NCBI GenBank assembly: GCA_003215695.1
Contig: QCJZ01000001.1
Span: forward strand, 30,625-94,624
Source of the DNA: Prochlorococcus sp. AG-409-J03
Lineage (GTDB): Bacteria > Cyanobacteriota > Cyanobacteriia > PCC-6307 > Cyanobiaceae
Reading direction: 5' to 3'
Length of the DNA stretch: 64,000 bases
Part shown: piece after piece, positions 32,094-43,318 of the stretch
Position numbering within the stretch: position 1 is the first letter of the stretch
Layout: the number at the start of each line of letters is the position of its first letter
Made by a program: the position numbers and the translations under genes
The notes under the pieces: generated by a model
Told to the model about the DNA's origin: nothing
What the model saw: only the letters and a program-made list of their open reading frames with translations
Database searches by the model: none

Positions 32094-32151
32094 AAGAGGT
32101 AATAGAATTAATACATTAAAAGCTATCAGCATATCAACCCAAAAACTATAC

Positions 32152-32442
32152 ATGAATAGATCAAGTCACGATTCAGGCATTACCAAAGTGGAAATATACA
32201 CTTGGAAATTTTGCCCATTTTGCATTCGTGCAAAAGCCCTGCTAAATGAAAAGGGAGTAAAATTCATAGAATATTTGATTGATGGAGACAATGATGCAAG
32301 AACAAAGATGGCTGAAAGAGCAGGTGGTCTTAGAACTGTCCCACAAATTTTTATCAATGAAAAAAGTATTGGGGGTTGCGATGACCTATACGAACTTGAA
32401 AGGGATAACAAATTAAATGAACTTATTGGAAAAACAAATTGA
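32152..32442 (+). CDS. grxC: Glutaredoxin 3
   Basis: VEIYTWKFCPFCIRAKALLNEKGV with CPFC active site; GLRTVPQIFINEKSIGGCDDL. Confidence 0.96.
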   Translation: MNRSSHDSGITKVEIYTWKFCPFCIRAKALLNEKGVKFIEYLIDGDNDARTKMAERAGGLRTVPQIFINEKSIGGCDDLYELERDNKLNELIGKTN

Positions 32443-32445
32443 TTC

Positions 32446-33375
32446 ATGAAGCAACTTTTTGTTCTAGATCCAATTGAAAATATTAATCCAAATAAGGATT
32501 CATCAGCCGCACTGATGCAAGCCGCATCTAGAGCCAATATAGATGTATGGATTTGCACTCCCTCTGATCTGCAAGCTCGCGGAAATGATGCATGGGTTGT
32601 TTCTAACAAAGTGAATTGTGAGCCTTGGATTAATGTCCAATCACCACAAAGTCTTCCTTTAAGAGATTTCTCTTGCATTTGGATGCGCAAAGATCCTCCT
32701 GTTGATGAAGCATTTTTATATGCAACTCATTTATTAGAAGTTGCAGAAAGAGACGGAGTCAGTGTCATTAATAAGCCTGCATCACTTAGAGCATGGAACG
32801 AAAAATTAGGAGCTTTAAGATTTAGTGATCTCATGGCTCCCACTCTGGTTGCGAGTAGGGTGGAACAATTAATCATATTTGCGAAAGAATTTGGTGAAGT
32901 TGTTCTTAAGCCACTTGGAGGGAAAGGTGGCCAAGGAGTCATACGAATTGCAAAAAATGCTCCAGGCTTAGAAGCATTATTGGAACTAATTACGGCACAA
33001 GAACATTTGCCAGTGATGATGCAACAATTTCTACCAGCAGTAATGCATGGAGACAAACGAATCCTTTTGGTTAACGGAGAGCCCTTAGGTGCAATTAATA
33101 GACGTCCAAAAGAAGGAGACTTCAGAAGTAACCTAGCTTTAGGAGGAAAAGCTGAAATAACAAAATTAACTCCAAAAGAAATAGAAATATGTGCTCAATT
33201 AAAACCGTCTTTGAAGAAAGAAGGTCTATTCTTTGTTGGTATAGATGTTATTGGAGGTATGCTAAGTGAGATAAATGTAACAAGTCCAACTGGTATTAAA
33301 GAAGTAGAGAACCTAATGAATGTTCCATTAGCCGATCAAGTAATTGATTGTCTTATAGATCATTTGAACAATTAA
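32446..33375 (+). CDS. gshB: Glutathione synthetase
   Basis: [50 protein letters not shown]. Confidence 0.96.
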   Translation: MKQLFVLDPIENINPNKDSSAALMQAASRANIDVWICTPSDLQARGNDAWVVSNKVNCEPWINVQSPQSLPLRDFSCIWMRKDPPVDEAFLYATHLLEVAERDGVSVINKPASLRAWNEKLGALRFSDLMAPTLVASRVEQLIIFAKEFGEVVLKPLGGKGGQGVIRIAKNAPGLEALLELITAQEHLPVMMQQFLPAVMHGDKRILLVNGEPLGAINRRPKEGDFRSNLALGGKAEITKLTPKEIEICAQLKPSLKKEGLFFVGIDVIGGMLSEINVTSPTGIKEVENLMNVPLADQVIDCLIDHLNN

Positions 33376-34759
33376 CCTTATCTAAGTTTAATTGATTTCT
33401 TAAGACCTCAAATTTCAAAGCTACTTCTTTCATCTCTTCTTCAACAGTTGAGCCTTTTACGAGACCTGCACCAGCAAATAATTTAAGTTCATTCCCTCTT
33501 ACATGTCCGTAACGTATCGCCACTCTAAATTCAGAATTTTGATGTCTATCTATCCAACCAATTGGAGAAGCATATGTTTGACGATCAAATGATTCTAAAG
33601 CTCTTAGCCAACTCAAAGATTGATCAAGGGGTAATCCAGCAACAGCAGGAGTTGGATGGAGAGATTCAACTAAACTAAGAGGTGATTTATTTTGAACATC
33701 AGCCGTAATAAGGGTATGTAAATGAATTAAATGGCCTTGAGTCATTAATCTTGGTTGAGATCTATGCCTTGCTTTAATACCATTGCTTAAAAGTTGTTTA
33801 ACAATCGATTTAACTACAAAATTGTGTTCTCTTAAGTCTTTAGTAGAAGCCAGCAATTCTTGTCCATCATCATCTTTCTTGGCAGTACCAGCCAAAGCAT
33901 CGATCAACAAATTATTTTGATTAAGACTAATCAACCTCTCTGGTGAGGCACCAAAGAATGACTCCTCATTATTCTTTTGCCAAAGGAATCGACAACTATT
34001 AGTTTGCTGAACTCTTAAGCGAGCCAATAAGTTCAGTGGGTCTAATGGTTTTCTTAGAAAAAGAAGTTGTCTGGTAGCCAATACCAGTTTATCCAAATCA
34101 CCTGCATTTATTAATTCAATCCCTTTAGCTAAAGATTCTCGATATTGAGATTTCCAATCATTAGAAAAATTATCGACTAAGAAATTTTCTTTTACATCAT
34201 CAAAAATGCGGACTGATGATCTATTTATCTTTTCTCTAATTGACCATAATCTTTCTACTGATTCACGAACATCTGAAGGATTTAGGGCAACTGAATTTAA
34301 ACGTAACCATGTCAATCCATCTTTTGCAGCTAATTGCCACTTAGGCAAAACAGCCTGCAGCGAAAACTTATCATCTATTGATTTTTCATTACTCTTAATT
34401 TGATCAAAAAAAGAAAATGAAAATAGAATCCTTGATGCTGAAAATGCTGGACTTGGAGAAGTATCTATCAATCGAGTAAAAATCTCATCACTAAACCTTT
34501 GTGCATTTTCAAACCTCTTTGGTCCAGATAAATCCAAAGATTGACAATGTCCTCCAGCAGAAATGCACAATCCGGGAGATAGATCCCAAAGAAATCTAAA
34601 CTGATGTTTTTCAGCAATTAAAGGTAATGTCGTTAAAGGGTCTGCTTGATTTACAGGAACAGAGATGCTCAAGATACATTCATCAACTTTTCGTTCACTC
34701 CATTCCCGAAGAGAACTAACTAAAAGCTCACTAAAGACAGGTTCTAAATTCATAACCAA
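33353..34759 (-). CDS. menF: Isochorismate synthase
   Basis: [77 protein letters not shown]. Confidence 0.92.
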   Translation of the reverse strand: MVMNLEPVFSELLVSSLREWSERKVDECILSISVPVNQADPLTTLPLIAEKHQFRFLWDLSPGLCISAGGHCQSLDLSGPKRFENAQRFSDEIFTRLIDTSPSPAFSASRILFSFSFFDQIKSNEKSIDDKFSLQAVLPKWQLAAKDGLTWLRLNSVALNPSDVRESVERLWSIREKINRSSVRIFDDVKENFLVDNFSNDWKSQYRESLAKGIELINAGDLDKLVLATRQLLFLRKPLDPLNLLARLRVQQTNSCRFLWQKNNEESFFGASPERLISLNQNNLLIDALAGTAKKDDDGQELLASTKDLREHNFVVKSIVKQLLSNGIKARHRSQPRLMTQGHLIHLHTLITADVQNKSPLSLVESLHPTPAVAGLPLDQSLSWLRALESFDRQTYASPIGWIDRHQNSEFRVAIRYGHVRGNELKLFAGAGLVKGSTVEEEMKEVALKFEVLRNQLNLDKVNCSNDL

Positions 34760-34852
34760 TTAGAGCCTTTAGACATAAATAAACCAATACATGAACTGCT
34801 GCCTAGTCTTAAGGAAGAAACCAAGCAACAAACAGAACAGGTTATTTTATCA

Positions 34853-35776
34853 GTGAAGTCTTCTACAACTGAAAAGAAACATCTTTGGCAAGCTGCAATT
34901 AAGTGGCCATTATATTCAGTCGCAATAATGCCTGTCATTTTATCTGCAGCATGGGAGCTGGGGAATAGCGGCAATATTCGTCTAGGACAATTCATCGGTT
35001 TTCTAATTGCCTCTATCTTGATTTTGCTTTGGGAAAATCTTACCAATGATCTTTTTGACGATGAAACTGGAGTTGACAAATACAAATCCCACTCCGTAGT
35101 TGCTTTAACGGGTAATAAAACCACTGTAAGTCGAGTTGCATATATTTCTCTTTTATTAGGTTTATTTATCATATTTATACTTGCTCTAAAAAGTAAAATA
35201 ACAGTACTTTTTTTGGTCTTAATTTGTTGTTTCCTTGGATATTTATACCAAGGGCCACCATTTAGACTGGGGTATAAAGGGTTAGGAGAACCCCTCTGCT
35301 GGATTGCCTTTGGCCCACTTGCTACAGCTGCAGCACTAATTGTTGTCTCTCCAAGATCTAATTTTCATACCATCCCTTGGCTAACAGCACTGATAATTGG
35401 GGCAGGTCCGGCGATGGCGACCACTTTGGTTCTATTCTGTTCGCATTTTCATCAAATCAATCAAGATGCTTCAGTCGGTAAAAAATCACCATTAGTTATT
35501 TTAGGCACACATCGAGCAGCAGAATTCTTACCGTGGTTCGTTGGTCTAATATTTTTATTAGAATTATTACCAGTACTAATTGGATTATGGCCAATAACGA
35601 CTCTTATATGTTTAATTAGCCTTCCTTCAGGTGTAGATCTTATCAAATTAATAAAAAGACATCACAACCAACCTGAGCGTATTAAAAACAGTAAGTTTTT
35701 AGCTTTACGCTTTCAGACAATTAATGGTTTATGCTTAAGTCTGGGTTTTGCTATATCCTCGTTTTTTTATAATTAA
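34853..35776 (+). CDS. menA: 1,4-dihydroxy-2-naphthoate phytyl/prenyltransferase
   Basis: UbiA-family membrane protein: LTNDLFDDETGVDKYKSHSVV, GYLYQGPPFRLGYKGLGE. Confidence 0.93.
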   Translation: MKSSTTEKKHLWQAAIKWPLYSVAIMPVILSAAWELGNSGNIRLGQFIGFLIASILILLWENLTNDLFDDETGVDKYKSHSVVALTGNKTTVSRVAYISLLLGLFIIFILALKSKITVLFLVLICCFLGYLYQGPPFRLGYKGLGEPLCWIAFGPLATAAALIVVSPRSNFHTIPWLTALIIGAGPAMATTLVLFCSHFHQINQDASVGKKSPLVILGTHRAAEFLPWFVGLIFLLELLPVLIGLWPITTLICLISLPSGVDLIKLIKRHHNQPERIKNSKFLALRFQTINGLCLSLGFAISSFFYN

Positions 35777-35795
35777 TTTTTGATTTTATTGAATT

Positions 35796-36767
35796 ATGAA
35801 ATTGACAATTAATATTAAGCCATTTTCATTTCAACTAACAAGAAAATTAATAAACTCGCAAAGAAGTATTAGCAGCAAAGTAGGTTTATTATTGCGAATA
35901 AAAGACTTAGATGGAAATTATGGATGGGGTGAAGTATCACCTATTGAGAAAAAAGAATTACAAAAAAGTATAGAAAGTCTCGATTTTATTGGTAGACAAA
36001 CTACAAAAGATTCAATAGAAAATTATTTATGTGAACTACCAGGAGCACTTGCTTTCGGATTAGGAACCTGCTTAGCCGATTTAGAAAATCTTACTAAAAG
36101 CAAGTTAAATTTTGAAGGTTTTGACATTGCAAAATCAGCTTATCTTTTGCCTACAGATATTGATCCATTAGAGTCAATAGTTAAATATGTAGATGGATCA
36201 AATGGCAAGAAAAGTTCTTGTACAATAAAATGGAAGGTATCTCACCAAGAAAATAACTTTAAGGAAGAGAAAACATTACAAAAAATCTTAGATATTTTAC
36301 CAAATAACTTTAAACTTAGAATTGATCCAAATGGAGGATGGAGCCGCCAAAAAGCGCAAGAATGGATTAACGAACTTAAAAACGAACCTCGTTTGGAATG
36401 GATTGAACAGCCACTCCCCTCAAAAGATATTGAAGGTTTATTTTTATTAGCCAATCAAATTCCAATTGCACTAGATGAATCTTTGGTTGAATTTCCACAT
36501 TTACGAAAAACATGGAAAAGTTGGCAAATACGTCGCCCTGCATTAGATGGTGATCCTAGATTACTGTTAAAAGAAATAGAACAAGAAGATAGTCAAACAG
36601 TCATAAGCACAGCTTTTGAAACTGGTATTGGGAGAAGGTGGATTAATCACCTCGCAGCCAAGCAAGTCAAAGGGAAAAATCCTTGTGCACCTGGACTTGC
36701 ACCTGGATGGTGCCCCAAAGGCCAACTCTTTAATAACAATCCAAAATTAGTATGGGAAGCTGTATGA
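35796..36767 (+). CDS. menC: o-Succinylbenzoate synthase
   Basis: Enolase-superfamily fold signatures LRIDPNGGWSRQKAQEW, LEWIEQPLPSKD, IALDESL; located between menA and menE. Confidence 0.9.
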   Translation: MKLTINIKPFSFQLTRKLINSQRSISSKVGLLLRIKDLDGNYGWGEVSPIEKKELQKSIESLDFIGRQTTKDSIENYLCELPGALAFGLGTCLADLENLTKSKLNFEGFDIAKSAYLLPTDIDPLESIVKYVDGSNGKKSSCTIKWKVSHQENNFKEEKTLQKILDILPNNFKLRIDPNGGWSRQKAQEWINELKNEPRLEWIEQPLPSKDIEGLFLLANQIPIALDESLVEFPHLRKTWKSWQIRRPALDGDPRLLLKEIEQEDSQTVISTAFETGIGRRWINHLAAKQVKGKNPCAPGLAPGWCPKGQLFNNNPKLVWEAV

Positions 36768-37999
36768 CCAAAATTGCAGTTATAAAATGTATTCCTGAAA
36801 AAAACCTCGACTGCTCAAAAGAAATTTTAAAGAATTTTGAAAAACATAAATGGGTATATCTAGCACCTCCAAAAGATCAAACAAAAATTCCCACGTCGTC
36901 AACTTTACCTGAAGGAGAAGGAATAATCATTTCAGGCGGGGGGAGCATTGGAGGACCAAATCTTTGTTTACAATCAATTAAAAATCTAACTAATTCGGCT
37001 TTAGCAACTGGAACGTGGTTAAAGAATCATGGCCTTAGGCCAGATAAATGCATCATTCTCAATTCACTACCTTTACACCATATAAGTGGTTTCATGCCTT
37101 GGTGGAGACATCAGACGTGGCGATCTGATTATCACTGGCTTTCATCTTCTTTAATGCATAAACCACTTCAACTTAAACAGTTTAGTGAAGCATTAACTAA
37201 TAAATATAGACGTCCATTAATTACATCCATAGTTCCAACTCAATTATCGTCTTTGATTGATGATTCTGATGGTTTAAAATGGCTTCAATCTCTAGCTATA
37301 ATCTGGGTTGGAGGGGCTTTGATCTCAACAGATCTTGCTGACAAAGCTCGAAGAAATTCTATTAATCTAGCTCCTTGTTATGGGGCTACCGAAACTGTTG
37401 CAATGGTGACTTGCCTGAGTCCCAACGATTTTTTAAAAGGAAGTAATAGTGTTGGGTTCCCTCTCGAAGATGTTGAGATAGAAATCAACAAAAGCAATTC
37501 CCTTAGGATTAAAACTAGTAGAATTGCAACTTCAAAATGGAAGAATGATAAATTCGAATCAATTACAGACACAAATGGATGGTGGGAAGCAGGCGATTTA
37601 GCGAAATACATCACTCTCGACAATAAAAAAGCGATACAAATCCTGGGCAGAAGAGATTCAGCTATAAATTCTGGTGGTGAAACGATATTCCCAGAAGATA
37701 TCGAAATGGAATTAATGAAAATAATCTCGAAAAATCAAATCCCAATTAAAGACATTTTTGCACTTGGAGTTAGTGATAAGAAATGGGGACAACGTTTAGT
37801 TGTCTTAACTAAATTCAAAGAAAAAGGAATCAACAGATCTCCAATTATCTCACTTCTGACTAATCTCATTGAAGGCTGGCAACCAGCCAAAAAACCACTA
37901 AAATGGTACGATTGTCCAACACTTTCAAGAAATATCAATAAAAAATGGGAAATAAAAAAATGGCAAGACTGGATAGCCTTTAATAGACCTATTAACTAA
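36752..37999 (+). CDS. menE: o-Succinylbenzoate--CoA ligase (acyl-CoA synthetase family)
   Basis: LPLHHISGF, CYGATETVAMV, GWWEAGDLAKY, ILGRRDSAINSGGETIFPEDIE. Confidence 0.92.
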   Translation: MGSCMTKIAVIKCIPEKNLDCSKEILKNFEKHKWVYLAPPKDQTKIPTSSTLPEGEGIIISGGGSIGGPNLCLQSIKNLTNSALATGTWLKNHGLRPDKCIILNSLPLHHISGFMPWWRHQTWRSDYHWLSSSLMHKPLQLKQFSEALTNKYRRPLITSIVPTQLSSLIDDSDGLKWLQSLAIIWVGGALISTDLADKARRNSINLAPCYGATETVAMVTCLSPNDFLKGSNSVGFPLEDVEIEINKSNSLRIKTSRIATSKWKNDKFESITDTNGWWEAGDLAKYITLDNKKAIQILGRRDSAINSGGETIFPEDIEMELMKIISKNQIPIKDIFALGVSDKKWGQRLVVLTKFKEKGINRSPIISLLTNLIEGWQPAKKPLKWYDCPTLSRNINKKWEIKKWQDWIAFNRPIN

Positions 38000-38448
38000 A
38001 AATTCAAACTAGATTCATGAAGCCACAAATTTATTTGCTTAGATAATGCACATATATCTCTTGAAATCGGATTTATCGATACATGTTTTATAGTTGCCGT
38101 ACCGATTTTCTCACCATTTTTTTTAAATTTAAATCGAAGTACAAATGAAGAGTCATTTATCTTCTCTGGATTAAGTTCGATATTGATAGTATCTCCAACA
38201 TAAAGTGGTTGAAAATAATTTGCTTCACAATGAACAACTGGCAAAGCTACATCCAGTAGGCTTGTATTCAATTGGTTTGTAGGAAAAATTTCCTGTAAAA
38301 CTACTCCATGTTTTTCTAAACTTGCTTCCCAAGTTTCATGACACCATCTAAATAATTCAAGAAAATGCACCACTCCAGCAGCATCTGTCTCACCAAAACG
38401 AACTGTTCGTTTCAAACATAACCATTCTCTAGGATTACGCTTTTCCAA
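37996..38448 (-). CDS. Acyl-CoA thioesterase of the 4-hydroxybenzoyl-CoA/DHNA-CoA thioesterase type
   Basis: VRFGETDAAGVVHFLELFRWCHETWE hotdog-fold motif; convergent with menE. Confidence 0.87.
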   Translation of the reverse strand: MEKRNPREWLCLKRTVRFGETDAAGVVHFLELFRWCHETWEASLEKHGVVLQEIFPTNQLNTSLLDVALPVVHCEANYFQPLYVGDTINIELNPEKINDSSFVLRFKFKKNGEKIGTATIKHVSINPISRDICALSKQINLWLHESSLNF

Positions 38449-38453
38449 AAAAC

Positions 38454-39638
38454 CTATCTATCAACAGAGCCCATAATCACATCTATGGAACCTAATATAG
38501 CCATGATATCAGCGACCTTAGCCCCCTTCAGTATGTGAGGAAGTATCTGCAAATTATTAGAATCAGCCGCTCTAATTTTAAACCGCCAAGGAGTTACATC
38601 ATTATTGCCTTGAATAAATACTCCTATCTCTCCTTTCCCAGACTCAAGGCGAGTATATAATTCACCATTAGGAATCTTAAAAGTAGGTGCAACCTTCTTA
38701 GCTACATATTGATAATCAAAGCCTGACATATTACCTTTTTTTCCCTCAACTGTCCTTGTTGCCTCAAGATTTTCTGTTGCCCCCCCTGGAATCATCTCAC
38801 AAGCTTGTCGTAATATTTTTAATGACTGTCTCATTTCTTCAATACGAACTCTATATCTTGCATAACAATCCCCCTCTTTCTCCCATGCAATATCCCATTC
38901 AAAATCGTCATAACATTCATAATGATCTACCCTTCTCAAGTCCCATGGAACACCTGCAGCCCTAAGCATAGGACCAGAAAGACTCCAGTTGATCGCTTGC
39001 TCTTTTCCTATAACTCCTAATCCTTCTATACGTCTACGAAAGATAGGGTTATTAGTTATCAATTTTTCATACTCATCAATTTTTGGACCAAACCAATTAC
39101 AAAAATCTTTGCATTTTTCTAGCCAACCCCAAGGTAAATCACATGCAACGCCACCAATACGAAAATAATTATTATTGATCAATCTTTGACCAGTTGCAGC
39201 CTCCCATAAATCGTAAATCATCTCCCTTTCTCTGAAAATATAGAAGAAAGGAGTTTGAGCCCCGACATCTGCCAAAAATGGGCCTAACCATAGCAAATGG
39301 TTAGCTATCCTATTCAACTCAAGCATTATCACCCTGATATAACTTGCTCTTTTAGGTACTTTTATATTTGCCAAACGCTCAGGGGCATTAACAACAATGG
39401 CTTCATAAAACATACCAGCCGCATAATCCATGCGGCTCACGTAAGGAACAAACATGACGTTTGTTCTATTCTCAGCAATTTTCTCCATACCTCTGTGCAA
39501 GTAACCAATAACTGGTTCACAATCAACAACATCCTCTCCATCAAGGGTTACGACCAACCGTAATACCCCATGCATTGATGGATGATGTGGCCCAAAGTTG
39601 ACCACCATTGGCTCCGTACGCGTTTCAAGCTGCGTCAT
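38454..39638 (-). CDS. ndhH: NAD(P)H-quinone oxidoreductase subunit H
   Basis: [49 protein letters not shown]-terminal [18 protein letters not shown]. Confidence 0.98.
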   Translation of the reverse strand: MTQLETRTEPMVVNFGPHHPSMHGVLRLVVTLDGEDVVDCEPVIGYLHRGMEKIAENRTNVMFVPYVSRMDYAAGMFYEAIVVNAPERLANIKVPKRASYIRVIMLELNRIANHLLWLGPFLADVGAQTPFFYIFREREMIYDLWEAATGQRLINNNYFRIGGVACDLPWGWLEKCKDFCNWFGPKIDEYEKLITNNPIFRRRIEGLGVIGKEQAINWSLSGPMLRAAGVPWDLRRVDHYECYDDFEWDIAWEKEGDCYARYRVRIEEMRQSLKILRQACEMIPGGATENLEATRTVEGKKGNMSGFDYQYVAKKVAPTFKIPNGELYTRLESGKGEIGVFIQGNNDVTPWRFKIRAADSNNLQILPHILKGAKVADIMAILGSIDVIMGSVDR

Positions 39639-39678
39639 TGGGCCCAACCAAAGCAATGTCTAAATACTAGTGAAAATT

Positions 39679-40593
39679 ATGAAAGAAGGGCCAATTAGTT
39701 CAAGTTCTAACTTTAATCATGTCCCAATAATGGGAAAAGAAATAATTCAATCACTAAAGGAATTACCAAGTGAATTAACAAAACAAGGATTAATTATTGA
39801 TGCCACCATTGGAGGAGGAGGACATTCAGCTCAAATACTAGAGAATTTCCCAGGAATCAAAATTATTGGGCTTGATCAAGATCCAATGGCCAGAGAAGCA
39901 GCATCAAAAAGGTTAATAAAATTCGGAACAAGAATAGAAATAATCTCTACAAACTTCGCAGACTTTTCACTTAACGAACAAGCCATTTGCGTCTTAGCTG
40001 ATCTTGGAGTTAGCAGTCATCAACTTGATGAGCCTTCACGAGGTTTTAGCTTTCGTTTAGATGGTCCGATAGATATGAGAATGAATCCTGAGGAAGGTCT
40101 AAGTGCAGCCGAACTGATTGACACTCTATCTGAACAGGATTTAGCTGATTTAATATACAACTTAGGAGAAGAAAAACGTTCTAGACGTATTGCAAGAAAA
40201 ATCAAAAATGATCTTGTAAAAAATGGGGCATACAGTGGAACTCAAGCTCTTTCTTATGCAATTGCTGGTTGTTTTCCACCCAAGCAAAGACATGGTAGAA
40301 TTCATCCTTCAACTAGAACTTTTCAGGCTTTAAGGATAGCTGTTAATAATGAATTGAAATCGCTGGATAGCTTATTAGAAAAAGCTCCAAACTGGTTGTT
40401 AAAAGATGGACTATTTATAGTAATAAGTTTTCATTCACTAGAAGATAGAAGAGTCAAATCTAACTTTAAAGCTGACAATAGATTAAAAGTACTATCTAAA
40501 AAGCCCTTGAGAGCAAGCCCTCAAGAGATCGAATTAAATCCAAGAAGTAAAAGTGCAAAGTTAAGAATTTCTGCAAAGAAATTCTTAAAATAG
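39679..40593 (+). CDS. rsmH: 16S rRNA (cytosine-1402-N4)-methyltransferase
   Basis: [67 protein letters not shown]. Confidence 0.97.
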   Translation: MKEGPISSSSNFNHVPIMGKEIIQSLKELPSELTKQGLIIDATIGGGGHSAQILENFPGIKIIGLDQDPMAREAASKRLIKFGTRIEIISTNFADFSLNEQAICVLADLGVSSHQLDEPSRGFSFRLDGPIDMRMNPEEGLSAAELIDTLSEQDLADLIYNLGEEKRSRRIARKIKNDLVKNGAYSGTQALSYAIAGCFPPKQRHGRIHPSTRTFQALRIAVNNELKSLDSLLEKAPNWLLKDGLFIVISFHSLEDRRVKSNFKADNRLKVLSKKPLRASPQEIELNPRSKSAKLRISAKKFLK

Positions 40594-40600
40594 ACTTAAC

Positions 40601-41749
40601 TTATTTTCTAAGATTAATCACTATATTTGTAATAATCTCAATAGCCTCTTTGATATCTTTCTCAGTAGTATTTCTCCCAATACTCATTCTTATTGATGCT
40701 TCAGCATCTTTTTTGCAAAGCCCTATCGCCTTTAGGACATGAGAAGCTTCCCCATTACTGCAAGCTGAACCACTAGTACAAAAAATAAACCTTCTTAATT
40801 GACTATGCAATTGACTTCCACTCACGCCAGGGAAAGTGATATTGAGATTATGAGGCAATCTTTGATCGATAGATCCATTAACAATCAATCCAGAAATATT
40901 CTTTTTTAATCCGCTAAACAATAAGTTTCTAAAAAATAAAAGTCTCTTATTCCTCTCATCCTGATCATTTTTTGTTATTTCGACTGCCTTTGCAAAGCCA
41001 ACAATTAAAGGGACAGGGAGCGTACCAGATCTTAATCCAAACTCCTGACCTCCTCCATATTGAGATGGTTCAAGCGGGAATCTATCCCTAATCACCAAAG
41101 CCCCAATACCTTTAGGGCCATAGATTTTGTGAGCACTCAAGCTCATCAAATCAATGTGAAATTTATTGGGATCTAAATCTAAGTATCCCAAAGCCTGAGC
41201 GGCATCAGTGTGAAAAGCGATTCCCTTTTCCTTACAAAAAGACCCGATTTCAGCAATAGGTTGTAAAACCCCTATCTCATTATTTGCAGCCATGACGCTA
41301 ACCAAAAAAGTATCTTTTTCAACAGCTTCAGAAAGTTGTTGAATATTGATTAAGCCATCTTTATTTGGTTGTAATTCTGACAAACGGAACCCTTCTTTTT
41401 GAAGCTGCCTAAGCGGATCAAGAACTGCATGATGTTCAGTTGAAACGGTAATTATGTGTCCGGGTTTTCCAATGAGTTGTGCTTGAGCTCTTGCATGTCC
41501 AACTAAACCCAAATTATTCGCTTCTGTTGCCCCACTCGTGAAAATTAATCTTTTAGGCTCGATATTCAAATATGAAGCTATTTTCTCACGAGATAATTCT
41601 ACGGCAGCTGAAGCAAAAATACCCGATCGATTATTAGTATTAGAGGGATTACCCCACAACTCATTCCAATAAGGAGCCATCTCCTCAACGACTTTTGTAC
41701 AACATGGTGTTGAGGACTGAAAATCAAAAACCAGATGATTATTATCCAT
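40601..41749 (-). CDS. Cysteine desulfurase (NifS/IscS family)
   Basis: FTSGATEANNLG, STEHHAVL, HTDAAQALGYLDLD, SAHKIYGPKGIGAL, TSGSACSNGEASHVLKAIG. Confidence 0.95.
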   Translation of the reverse strand: MDNNHLVFDFQSSTPCCTKVVEEMAPYWNELWGNPSNTNNRSGIFASAAVELSREKIASYLNIEPKRLIFTSGATEANNLGLVGHARAQAQLIGKPGHIITVSTEHHAVLDPLRQLQKEGFRLSELQPNKDGLINIQQLSEAVEKDTFLVSVMAANNEIGVLQPIAEIGSFCKEKGIAFHTDAAQALGYLDLDPNKFHIDLMSLSAHKIYGPKGIGALVIRDRFPLEPSQYGGGQEFGLRSGTLPVPLIVGFAKAVEITKNDQDERNKRLLFFRNLLFSGLKKNISGLIVNGSIDQRLPHNLNITFPGVSGSQLHSQLRRFIFCTSGSACSNGEASHVLKAIGLCKKDAEASIRMSIGRNTTEKDIKEAIEIITNIVINLRK

Positions 41750-41827
41750 TGATTCATTCGTTAATCTAAATAATGGAGAGGAATAAAGGTTAATATCCTC
41801 TTTAAAAACTCTAGAAGTCCAATTGTT

Positions 41828-42556
41828 ATGAGTGACCCAAATCCATCAACACAAGAAGTTTCTCAGACTCCAAGGATATTACTTGTTGATGACGAGCCTG
41901 GTTTAAGAACTGCTGTTCAGGCTTATCTTGAAGATGAAGGATTTCAAGTTACTACCGCTGTAGATGGAGAAGAGGGATGGGGAAAAGCTCAAAAAATGAT
42001 TCCTGATGTAATTATCAGTGACGTCATGATGCCTAGATGTGATGGTTATGGACTTTTAAAAAAAATTAGAGGAGATGAAAGACTTGGAGGGACACCTGTC
42101 ATTTTCCTTACTGCTAAAGGTATGACTGCTGATAGAACTCAAGGTTATCAAGCAGGTGTAGACGACTACATGCCAAAACCATTTGATCCCGATGAGCTAG
42201 TTGCAAGAGTTAAGAATGTAGTTCAGCGACAACAGCGATTATTAACTGAAGCAGCTAGATATGCGAATGCTGATGTTGGCCAAATGGCAAAACAGATTAC
42301 AGAAATCAAATCAATGCTTAGCCATGGGGATAAAAATAACTCCCGGAAAGATGATTCGATTCCTAATTTCACCCCAAGAGAGGCAAGCGTTTTGCAACTA
42401 GTAGCTGAAGGTTTGATGAACAAAGAAATTGCCAGACAACTTGAGACTTCTATCCGCAATGTAGAGAAATATGTGAGTCGATTATTTATTAAAACCGGTA
42501 CATCTAGTAGAACAGAATTAGTTAGATATGCACTTGAAAATCATTTAGTTACCTAA
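41828..42556 (+). CDS. Two-component response regulator, NarL/LuxR type (Ycf29-like)
   Basis: REC domain (LLVDDEPGLRTAV, IISDVMMPRCDGYGLL, FLTAKG) and C-terminal LuxR HTH (FTPREASVLQLVAEGLMNKEIARQLETSIRNVEKYVSRLFIKTG). Confidence 0.92.
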   Translation: MSDPNPSTQEVSQTPRILLVDDEPGLRTAVQAYLEDEGFQVTTAVDGEEGWGKAQKMIPDVIISDVMMPRCDGYGLLKKIRGDERLGGTPVIFLTAKGMTADRTQGYQAGVDDYMPKPFDPDELVARVKNVVQRQQRLLTEAARYANADVGQMAKQITEIKSMLSHGDKNNSRKDDSIPNFTPREASVLQLVAEGLMNKEIARQLETSIRNVEKYVSRLFIKTGTSSRTELVRYALENHLVT

Positions 42557-42587
42557 ATGTATTTTTGAAAATTAAAAATTTAGTTCT

Positions 42588-43289
42588 CTAGTATTTCACA
42601 AATTCTATTAATTTCGAGAAATAGAAAGGAGCTTGATTCAACTTGCTTTTGACCACTTTAAAGCCAGATTGCTTTGCAGCTTCGATAATTCCAGTCTCCC
42701 TTAATGTATAGGCCCGAGTAGTTTTACTGGGTCCAGGGAATAGTTGACCAATACCTTTCAAAATGGCTAGTAAAGGAGTATAAGGCGCAAAGCTAACAAT
42801 TAATCTCTCATCAGATAATTGACAAAGATGTTTGACCATTGCCTCAGCCTCCTGTTGAGGATAGTGAATGAAAACATCTAAGCAAATCACTGTATTAAAT
42901 GACCCTTTCAAATTCTCTAAATCAGATGTTCGAAAATTCAACTTATTGAAGTCCAAACCTGCTTCCTTAGCCCTGTTTTTTGTCTCATTTATCATCGCTT
43001 CAGAAATATCACTTAAATGAATCGATTTGGCTCCCAGTTTTGCCAATGGAATACTTAAACTACCAACACCGCAACCAGCATCACAGAAACTTTTGTCCTT
43101 GATATTGTCATACTCTTTCAACCAACTAATTACATCATCAACTGTCTTTTGGTGACCTATCCTTATATTTTTTTGCACTTTATTTACATCATCACTTTCG
43201 CTATATATTCGATTCCATCTATCAAACCCAGTCCCATTAAAATATTCCGTGACTTCGGCCTTTTCGTTGTTCTCAATTTGCGTTGTCAT
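42588..43289 (-). CDS. chlM: Magnesium protoporphyrin IX O-methyltransferase
   Basis: YFNGTGFDRWNRIYSESDDVNKVQKNIRIGHQKTVD, DAGCGVGSLSIPLA. Confidence 0.96.
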   Translation of the reverse strand: MTTQIENNEKAEVTEYFNGTGFDRWNRIYSESDDVNKVQKNIRIGHQKTVDDVISWLKEYDNIKDKSFCDAGCGVGSLSIPLAKLGAKSIHLSDISEAMINETKNRAKEAGLDFNKLNFRTSDLENLKGSFNTVICLDVFIHYPQQEAEAMVKHLCQLSDERLIVSFAPYTPLLAILKGIGQLFPGPSKTTRAYTLRETGIIEAAKQSGFKVVKSKLNQAPFYFSKLIEFVKY

Positions 43290-43318
43290 TTAATCAGATA
43301 ATTACCTCATTACCAATC

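Noticed and set aside
32166-32690. 174-aa minus-strand ORF across grxC and gshB
   Set aside because: Spans two genuine plus-strand genes in antisense; Ser-rich shadow translation.
34750-35172. 140-aa minus-strand ORF overlapping menA
   Set aside because: Antisense to a recognisable UbiA-family enzyme; no domain, atypical composition.
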